Below are positions 53,427 through 64,000 of a stretch of DNA of 64,000 bases, one piece after another. This DNA is from Panulirus ornatus (Eukaryota > Arthropoda > Malacostraca > Decapoda > Palinuridae): contig NC_092255.1 of NCBI RefSeq assembly GCF_036320965.1, positions 12,085,243 to 12,149,242 on the forward strand. Direction: 5' to 3'. Under the pieces are notes generated by a model. It saw only the letters and a list, made by a program, of their open reading frames with translations, was not told the DNA's origin and ran no database searches. Both the position numbers and the translations under genes were made by a program. Numbering within the stretch: position 1 is the first letter of the stretch; every line of letters begins with the position of its first letter.

Positions 53427-54820
53427 AACACATTCAACAAACCTTCAAAATACTCACTCCATCTCCTTCTCACATCACCACTACTTGTTATCACCTCCCC
53501 ATTTGCGCCCTTCACTGAAGTTCCCATTTGATCCCTTGTCTTACGCACTTTATTTACCTCCTTCCAGAACATCTTTTTATTCTCCCTAAAATTTAATGAT
53601 ACTCTCTCACCCCAACTCTCATTTGCCCTTTTTTTCACCTCTTGCACCTTTCTCTTGACCTCCTGTCTCTTTCTTTTATACGTCTCCCACTCAATTTCAT
53701 TTTTTCCCTGCAAAAATCGTCCAAATGCCTCTCTCCTCTCTTTCACTAATACTCTTACTTCTTCATCCCACCACTCACTACCCTTTCTAATCAACCCACC
53801 TCCCACTCTTCTCATGCCACAAGCATCTTTTGTGCAATCCATCACTGATTTCCTAAATACATCCCATTCCTCCCCCACTCCCCTTACTTCCATTGTTCTC
53901 ACCTTTTTCCATTCTGTACTCAGTCTCTCCTGGTACTTCCTCACACAAGTCTCCTTCCCAAGCTCACTTACTCTCACCACCCTCTTCACCCCAACATTCA
54001 CTCTTCTTTTCTGAAAACCCATACAAATCTTCACCTTAGCCTCCACAAGATAATGATCAGACATCCCTCCAGTTGCACCTCTCAGCACATTAACATCCAA
54101 AAGTCTCTCTTTCGCGCGCCTGTCAATTAACACGTAATCCAATAACGCTCTCTGGCCATCTCTCCTACTTACATAAGTATACTTATGTATATCTCGCTTT
54201 TTAAACCAGGTATTCCCAATCATCAGTCCTTTTTCAGCACATAAATCTACAAGCTCTTCACCATTTCCATTTACAACACTGAACACCCCATGTATACCAA
54301 TTATTCCCTCAACTGCCACATTACTCACCTTTGCATTCAAATCACCCAACACTATAACCCGGTCTCGTGCATCAAAACCACTAACACACTCATTCAGCTG
54401 CTCCCAAAACACTTGCCTCTCATGATCTTTCTTCTCATGCCCAGGTGCATATGCACCAATAATCACCCATCTCTCTCCATCAACTTTCAGTTTTACCCAT
54501 ATTAATCGAGAATTTACTTTCTTACATTCTATCACATACTTCCACAACTCCTGTTTCAGGAGTACTGCTACTCCTTCCCTTGCTCTTGTCCTCTCACTAA
54601 CCCCTGACTTTACTCCCAAGACCTTCCCAAACCACTCTTCCCCTTTACCCTTGAGCTTCGTTTCACTCAGAGCCAAAACATCCAGGTTCCTTTCCTCAAA
54701 CATACTACCTATCTCTCCTTTTTTCACATCTTGGTTACATCCACACACATTTAGGCACCCCAATCTGAGCCTTCGAGGAGGATGAGCACTCCCCGTGTGA
54801 CTCCTTCTTCTGTTTCCCAT
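53426..54820 (-). CDS. RTE-A endonuclease and linker, best-preserved N-terminal half
   Basis: Starts [17 protein letters not shown] at 54820. APE-type endonuclease: [10 protein letters not shown] (21-30), LSETKLKG with metal-binding E53 (51-58), VIIGAYAPG (119-127), VLGDLNAKV with D160 and N162 (157-165), LLDYVLIDR with D228 (226-234) and [11 protein letters not shown] with D255-H256 (253-263). A long basic linker follows ([18 protein letters not shown]) to NVFD near residue 465. The frame remains open for 600 codons only because (AT)n and antisense hairpin happen to be open. It nicks target DNA in target-primed reverse transcription. The start is the first Met after the 5' UTR and is shared with A7. 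Confidence 0.85.
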
Positions 54821-54952
54821 TTTAGAAAGTTAAAAAAAATACAAGGAGGGGAGGATTTCTGGCCCCCCGCTCCCATCCCCTCTAGTCGCTTTCTACGACA
54901 CGCGAGGAATGCGTGGGAAGTATTCTTTCACCCCTATCCCCAGGGATAATAT

Positions 54953-54976
54953 ACATATATATATACACACACACAC

Positions 54977-55033
<57 letters not shown>

Positions 55034-55050
55034 TACATATATATACATGT
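54953..55050. repeat. (AC)n tract upstream of A23
   Basis: ATAT then long ACAC repeat. Matches the position of the shorter tract at 14078-14170. Confidence 0.9.
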
Positions 55051-55258
55051 GAAAAATGTAAGAAACAGTTTAGAAAACTGAAACTTCTAGCTTGAAATGA
55101 AATGAAAAAATGAATGTCACATAATGGTTCAACCTCTGGCTATGGAAAGGAAATGTTTAATTTATTTACACAAACGTCAATAGTAGTTCTCATCAATTTA
55201 ACCACTGTATCAATAAGCTTCAATGTCTAAGCTACATTTTTTCCAATTTCACTATTTT
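55051..55258. repeat. Flank segment duplicated at 14171-14384
   Basis: Same order and near-identical sequence to the 14-kb copy. After 55258 (ATTTTC) the loci differ, where the 14-kb copy joins the ubiquitin scrap. Confidence 0.85.
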
Positions 55259-55324
55259 CTTGTCAAAGCACCATGTATGAAAACTATCACTCCAGTAACA
55301 CAACTATAAACATTTACTTCCCCT

Positions 55325-55522
55325 TTAAAAAAAGTTCTGGGGAAGTCTGTCTCGATACACTGCGGGACACTCTACCACCTGGCGAGGTTTGTGTTGCAAT
55401 GGTTCTTGATTCACAAACGTAGTAGCATCACTGGTGGGCCAAGGTAGTTCCGTTGGCGAAGAGGAGCTCATGAAACATGTCAGAAAGCATGCTACTGCAG
55501 GCAGGAGTGAAGGCTGATGCAA
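55325..55522 (-). CDS. Hypothetical 65-aa ORF
   Basis: Starts MHQPSLLPAVACFLTCFMSS, which has a short hydrophobic stretch like a signal peptide, then a Pro/Gln-rich part to PQNFF. No known domain and no typical splice donor in the frame. It lies in non-element DNA, so it could be a first exon or chance. Confidence 0.2.
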   Translation of the reverse strand: MHQPSLLPAVACFLTCFMSSSSPTELPWPTSDATTFVNQEPLQHKPRQVVECPAVYRDRLPQNFF

Positions 55523-55628
55523 ACTGGTATCGCTCTGAATGATGTGATGGGGACGAGATGATCCTCTGACTCACATCAGTTCACTTTCTGTAGATGATGT
55601 GTATGTCTTGGTAGGAATGTAGATGCAG

Positions 55629-55691
55629 CTGTAGAGGATATACGCGCCACTGTAGAGGATGTACGCGCTACTGTAGAGGATGTATGCGCCA
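55629..55691 (+). repeat. 3 x 21-b tandem repeat
   Basis: CTGTAGAGGATATACGCGCCA, with two further units differing by one to three bases. Confidence 0.9.
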
Positions 55692-55730
55692 CTTATATTT
55701 CAGGTCGCCCTTTTGTAGGAAGCTGAAGTG

Positions 55731-55810
55731 TTGGCACCGGGAGGAAGTTGTCTGAGAGTTGGCACCGAGAGAAAGTTGTCTGAGAGTTGGCACCGGGAGG
55801 AAGTTGTCTT
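55731..55810 (+). repeat. ~3 x 28-b tandem repeat
   Basis: Units begin TTGGCACCGGGAGGAAGTTG and end TCTGAGAG; the third is partial. Confidence 0.9.
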
Positions 55811-56522
55811 ACACTAAGGTCTTACAAACACGTGTGTTACCATCATGTTCGTGACTGATATGTTCAATAATTTCCTGGTGTCTGCATCACAGCGTCGCTC
55901 GTCTGTTTCCTCAGACTTTCCTCAGAAGATCGAGGTCAGAGTGTTGCACAGGAGAGCAGACGGCACGACGGGCACCACACTGTGCCACTCCACCCGTGGT
56001 TTATCCATATGATGAAGCAGCGGTGGTGGTGGTGGTGGTGTGTGTGAATCACTCAGCAATACTGATGGTAAAACATATTTCGATGTCATAGTCAAATCAA
56101 ACACAACACCTCGAAACTTCAGCCCAAAATGTAACTTCTATGCACTCTAGTTCCATATCGAAATCTATTATGTCCACTTTTAAGAAGCAAGAAACATCTT
56201 ATCACATAACAATCGTTAGGTTTAATTCACTAGTAAGACAGGCACTAGGCTTAGATTGCTACCAAGTAATAATGTTTATAGCGTCCTCGTGTTGCCATAG
56301 TCTTAGGGAAATGTTCTTGTCACTCACAAACAAATAGGATCACCGTCCAACGTCCACCATATGTTTTGATAATATGAGTATGGACTCATGGGTAAATGAA
56401 AGAAGCTAAATTATCACTCAAGATATATGAATTACGCAAATGGCCTCATGAAAATTCAACTACAGTGCTAGATCCATCCCCAGATATATCTCAGAAATCT
56501 TCTAGTAGTGTAAGTTACAAAT
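55811..56522. other. Non-element spacer
   Basis: Unique-looking sequence with a GGTGGTGGTGGTGGTGGTG run at ~56020-56042. Open frames such as 56140-56337 (plus) show no domain. Confidence 0.4.
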
Positions 56523-58130
56523 GTGTGTGATGATAGAGTGGCAGATATAGGGTGTTTTGGTCGAGGTGGTGTGCAAAGTGCGAGGGTTAGGGAAAATGAG
56601 TTGGTAAACAGAGAAGAGGTAGTAAAAGCTTTGCGGAAGATGAAAGCCGGCAAGGCAGCAGGTTTGGATGGTATTGCAGTGGAATTTATTAAAAAAGGGG
56701 GTGACTGTATTGTTGACTAGTTGGTAAGGTTATTTAATGTATGTATGACTCATGGTGAGGTGCCTGAGGATTGGCGGAATGCGTGCATAGTGCCATTGTA
56801 CAAAGGCAAAGGGAATAAGAGTGAGTGCTCAAATTACAGAGGTATAAGTTTGTTGAGTATTCCTGGCAAATTATATGGGAGGGTATTGATTGAGAGGGTG
56901 AAGGCATGTACAGAGCATCAGATTGGGGAAGAGCAGTGTGGTTTCAGAAGTGGTAGAGGATGTGTGGATCAGGTGTTTGCTTTGAAGAATGTATGTGAGA
57001 AATACTTAGAAAAGCAAATGGATTTGTATGTAGCATTTATGGATCTGGAGAAGGCATATGATAGAGTTGATAGAGATGCTCTGTGGAAGGTATTAAGAAT
57101 ATATGGTGTGGGAGGAAAGTTGTTAGAAGCAGTGAAAAGTTTTTATCGAGGATGTAAGGCATGTGTACGTGTAGGAAGAGAGGAAAGTGATTGGTTCTCA
57201 GTGAATGTAGGTTTGCGGCAGGGGTGTGTGATGTCTCCATGGTTGTTTAATTTGTTTATGGATGGGGTTGTTAGGGAGGTGAATGCAAGAGTTTTGGAAA
57301 GAGGGGCAAGTATGAAGTCTGTTGGGGATGAGAGAGCTTGGGAAGTGAGTCAGTTGTTGTTCGCTGATGATACAGCGCTGGTGGCTGATTCATGTGAGAA
57401 ACTGCAGAAGCTGGTGACTGAGTTTGGTAAAGTGTGTGAAAGAAGAAAGTTAAGAGTAAATGTGAATAACAGCAAGGTTATTAGGTACAGTAGGGTTGAG
57501 GGTCAATTCAATTGGGAGGTGAGTTTGAATGGAGAAAAACTGGAGGAAGTGAAGTGTTTTAGATACCTGGGAGTGGATCTGGCAGCGGATGGAACCATGG
57601 AAGCGGAAGTGGATCATAGGGTGGGGGAGGGGGCAAAAATTCTGGGAGCCTTGAAGAATGTGTGGAAGTCGAGAACATTATCTCGGAAAGCAAAAATGGG
57701 TATGTTTGAAGGAATAGTGGTTCCAACAATGTTGTATGGTTGCGAGGCATGGACTATGGATAGAGTTGTGCGCAGGAGGATGGATGTGTTGGAAATGAGA
57801 TGTTTGAGGACAATGTGTGGTGTGAGGTGGTTTGATCGAGTAAGTAACGTAAGGGTAAGAGAGATGTGTGGAAATAAAAAGAGCGTGGTTGAGAGAGCAG
57901 AAGAGGGTGTTTTGAAATGGTTTGGGCACATGGAGAGAATGAGTGAGGAAAGATTGACCAAGAGGATATATGTGTCGGAGGTGGAGGGAACGAGGAGAAG
58001 AGGGAGACCAAATTGGAGGTGGAAAGATGGAGTGAAAAGGATTTTGTGTGATCGGGGCCTGAACATGCAGGAGGGTGAAAGGAGGGCAAGGAATAGAGTG
58101 AATTGGAGCGATGTGGTATACCGGGGTTGA
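56523..58130 (+). pseudogene. RTE-A reverse transcriptase in A24, one nonsense codon
   Basis: Frames 56523-56720 and 56721-58130 are the same frame, split by a single TGG-to-TAG at ~56718 (IVDW). The rest is intact: [41 protein letters not shown] and RGRPNWRWKDG. Endonuclease absent. Confidence 0.85.
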
Positions 58131-58257
58131 CGTGCTGTCAGTGGATTGAATCAAGGCATGTGTATGGGGGTGGGTTGGGCCATTTCTTTCGTCTGTTTCC
58201 TTGCGCTACCTCGCAAACGCGGGAGACAGCGACAAAGCAAAAAAAAAAAAAAAAGAA

Positions 58258-58258
<1 letters not shown>
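56523..58258 (+). mobile_element. RTE-A copy A24, 5'-truncated, mini 3' UTR
   Basis: Starts GTGTGATGATAGAGTGG and ends GACAAAGC plus an A-run. After the VVYRG stop the UTR runs GATTGAATCAAGGCATGTG directly into TATGGGGGTGGG, the same deletion as in A19. Confidence 0.85.

Positions 58259-58321
<63 letters not shown>
58259..58321. repeat. (AT)n tract between A24 and A25
   Basis: Tail of A24, ending at the truncated 5' edge of A25. Confidence 0.9.
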
Positions 58322-58326
<5 letters not shown>

Positions 58327-59400
58327 GAGGTAGGTTTGAATGGAGAAAAGCTGGAGGAAGTGAAGTGTTTTAGATATCTGGGAGTGGATCTGGCAGTGGA
58401 TGGAACCATGTAAGCGGAAGTGAATCATAGGATGGGGGAGGGGGCAAAAATTCTGGGAGACTTGAAGAATGTGTGGAAGTCGAGAACATTATCTCAGAAA
58501 GCAAAAATGGGTATGTTTGAAGGAATAGTGGTTCCAACAATGTTGTATGGTTGCGAGGTGTTGGCTATGGATAGAGTTGTGCGCAGGAGGGTGGATGTGC
58601 TGGAAATGAGATGTTTGAGGATAATATGTGGTGTGAGGTGGTTTGATCGAGTAAGTAATGTAAGGGTGAGAGAGATGTGTGGAAATAAAAAGAGTGTGGT
58701 TGAGAGAGCAGAAGATGGTGTTTTGAAATGGTTTGGTCACATGGAGAGAATGAGTGGGGAAAGATTGACCAAGAGGATATATGTGTCAGAGGTGAAGGGA
58801 ACGCGGAGGAGTGGGAGACCAAATTGGAGGTGGAAAGATGGAGTGAAAAAGATTTTGAGTGATCGGGGCCTGAACATGCAGGAGGGTGAAAGGCGTGCAA
58901 GGAATAGAGTGAATTGGAACGATGTGGTATACCGGGGTCGACGTGCTGTCAATGGATTGAACCAGGGCATGTGAAGCGTCTGGGGTAAACCATGCAAAGT
59001 TTTGTGGGGCCTGGATGTGGAAAGGGAGCTGTGGTTTCTGTGCATTATTACATGACAGCTAGAGACTGAGTGTGAACGAATGGGGCCTTTGGTGTTGTTC
59101 CTAGCGCTACCTCGCACACATGAGGGGGAAGGGGGTTGTTATTCCATGTGTGGCGAGGTGGCGATGGGAACAAATAAAGGCAGACTATGAATTATGTACA
59201 TGTGTATATATGTATATGTCTGTGTGTGTATATATATGTGTACATCGAGATGTATAGGTATGTAGGTATGTATATGTGCGTGTGTGGACATGTATGCATA
59301 TACATGTGTATGTGGGCGGGTTGGGCCATTCTTTCATCTGTTTCCTTGCGCTACCTCGCTAACGCGGGAGACAGCGATAAAGCAAAATAAATAAATAAAT
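58322..59400 (+). mobile_element. RTE-A copy A25, 5'-truncated, long class
   Basis: Starts TTGGGAGGTAGGTTTGAATGG. The C-terminal domain is open in 58420-58974 to VVYRGRRAVNGLNQGM, after one stop at ATGTAAGCGG (~58410). The full long UTR has module 1 at ~59010-59180 and the terminal hairpin, then an AAATAAATAAATG tail. Confidence 0.85.
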
Positions 59401-59499
59401 GATATATGTGTATGTGGGTGGGTTGGGCCATTCTTTCGTCTGTTTCTTTGTGCTACCTCGCTAACGCGGGAGACAGCGACAAAGTATAATAAAAAAAAA

Positions 59500-59505
<6 letters not shown>
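59401..59505 (+). mobile_element. RTE-A copy A26, 3' terminal scrap
   Basis: Only the last ~100 b of the element: ATGTGTATGTGGGTGGG to the hairpin (CGCTAACGCGGG) and tail GTATAATAAAAAAAAAA. Severe 5' truncation. Confidence 0.8.

Positions 59506-59507
<2 letters not shown>

Positions 59508-59561
<54 letters not shown>
59508..59561. repeat. (AT)n tract between A26 and inverted A27
   Basis: Alternating AT after ATAAATATAT. Confidence 0.9.
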
Positions 59562-59563
<2 letters not shown>

Positions 59564-60629
59564 CATACTTGCCCCTCTTTCCAAAACTCTTGCATTTACC
59601 TCCCTAACAACCCCATCCATAAACAAATTAAACAACCATGGAGACATCACACACCCCTGCCGCAAACCTACATTCACTGAGAACCAATCACTTTCCTCTC
59701 TTCCTACACGTACACATGCCTTACATCCTCGATAAAAACTTTTCACTGCTTCTAACAACTTGCCTCCCACACCATATATTCTTAATACCTTCCACAGAGC
59801 ATCTCTATCAACTCTATCATATGCCTTCTCCAGATTCATAAATGCTACATACAAATCCATTTGCTTTTCTAAGTATTTCTCACATACATTCTTCAAAGCA
59901 AACACCTGATCCACACATCCTCTACCACTTCTGAAACCACACTGCTCTTCCCCAATCTGATGCTCTGTACATGCCTTCACCCTCTCAATCAGTACCCTCC
60001 CATATAATTTACCAGGAATACTCAACAAACTTATACCTCTGTAATTTGAGCACTCACTCTTATCCCCTTTGCCTTTGTACAATGGTACTATGCACGCATT
60101 CCGCCAATCCTCAGGCACCTCACCATGAGTCATACATACATTAAATAACCTTACCAACCAGTCAACAATACAGTCACCCCCTTTTTTAATAAATTCCACT
60201 GCAATACCATCCAAACCTGCTGCCTTGCCGGCTTTCATCTTCCGCAAAGCTTTTACTACCTCTTCTCTGTTTACCAAATCATTTTCCCTAACCCTCTCAC
60301 TTTGCACACCACCTCGACCCAAACACCCTATATCTGCCACTCTCTCATCAGACACATTCAACAAACCTTCAAAATACTCATTCCATCTCCTTCTCACATC
60401 ACCACTACTTGTTATCACCTCCCCATTTGCGCCCTTCACTGAAGTTCCCATTTGCTCCCTTGTCTTACGCACCCTATTTACCTCCTTCCAGAACATCTTT
60501 TTATTCTCCCTAAAATTTACTGATAGTCTGTCACCCCAACTCTCATTTGCCCTTTTTTTCACCTCTTGCACCTTTCTCTTGACCTCCTGTCTCTTTCTTT
60601 TATACTTCTCCCACTCAATTGCATTTTTT
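59562..60629 (-). mobile_element. RTE-A copy A27, inverted 5' segment
   Basis: The minus strand runs from the A-run before TGCAATTGAGTGGGAG (at 60629) through linker, fingers, motif A (FMNLEKAYD, D to N just before LEKAYD) and motif B to ERGASMK at 59562. The next bases of the element start at 60630 on the opposite strand, with CAAGTATGAA present on both sides. This is the layout expected from twin priming. No 3' end exists on this strand; the apparent continuation of the frame is antisense A26. Confidence 0.85.

Positions 60630-64000
<3,371 letters not shown>

Larger units (their letters stand above)
53286..54952 (-). mobile_element. RTE-A copy A23, 5' half intact, 3' half collapsed with (AT)n filler
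   Basis: The minus strand has the 5' head (54821-54952), intact endonuclease, linker and RT start to EGLLNVFD (53425). Then comes an (AT)n of ~60 b (53364-53424), a 57-b RT scrap encoding [18 protein letters not shown] (53307-53363) and directly the hairpin end (GCGGGAGACAGCGACAAAG). About 860 b and then about 900 b of the element are missing on either side of the RT scrap. Confidence 0.85.

Noticed and set aside
53061..53531. Open frames with long Ile-Tyr or Tyr-Ile repeats
   Set aside because: (AT)n has no stop in any frame, so these frames are microsatellite artefacts joining unrelated element pieces.
55629..55691. CRISPR-like array
   Set aside because: Units are directly adjacent with no spacers and the DNA is eukaryotic.

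Overview
This window is eukaryotic repeat-rich DNA. Recognisable coding sequence sits in transposable elements, apart from one spliced exon and some gene scraps. The abundant RTE-clade elements, an R2-clade element, long (AT)n and (AC)n tracts and one conserved intron-flanked exon point to an arthropod with a large genome. A decapod crustacean is my best guess, by inference and not proven.

About three quarters of the window comes from one RTE-clade non-LTR retrotransposon family, called RTE-A here. I number its pieces A1 to A28 from left to right; labels are local. The autonomous element is about 3.4 kb: a GC-rich 5' head, an APE-type endonuclease, a reverse transcriptase (FADD box) and a 3' UTR ending in an imperfect hairpin plus A/T tail. 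Copies fall into three 3' UTR classes: long (~410 b), short (~185 b) and mini (~105 b). The short copies are the most alike and look youngest. A ~235 b non-autonomous partner (SINE-R) has an RTE-A-like head and an RTE-A-like tail hairpin.

Layout: 1-1.9 kb CR1/L2-like relic and a SINE-like tail; 2.6-9.0 kb a near full-length RTE-A with two nested RTE-A insertions; 9.5-12.8 kb old RTE-A relics and a tRNA-type SINE; 12.8-14.1 kb SINE-R copies and an RTE-A 5' half; 14.1-15.0 kb a patchwork with a duplicated flank, a ubiquitin scrap, an RTE-A scrap and an Ig-like scrap; 15.0-16.6 kb RTE-A; 16.9-19.4 kb degenerate R2-clade element; 20.8-22.9 kb a second RTE family (RTE-B) split by RTE-A; 23.7-23.9 kb a host exon resembling BOP1; 24.1-27.3 kb an RTE-A insertion flanked by 434-b direct repeats; 29.1-45.3 kb stacked and nested RTE-A copies; 45.4-54.9 kb RTE-A pieces in both orientations joined by (AT)n; 55.0-56.5 kb non-element DNA with small tandem repeats; 56.5-64.0 kb more RTE-A, including a copy with an inverted 5' part.

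The sequence records insertion mechanics: very long target duplications, nested insertion, 5' truncation clustered near short A-runs, and twin priming. Many long reading frames here are artefacts, because (AT)n is open in every frame (Ile-Tyr or Tyr-Ile repeats) and the antisense strand of RTE-A is also largely open.
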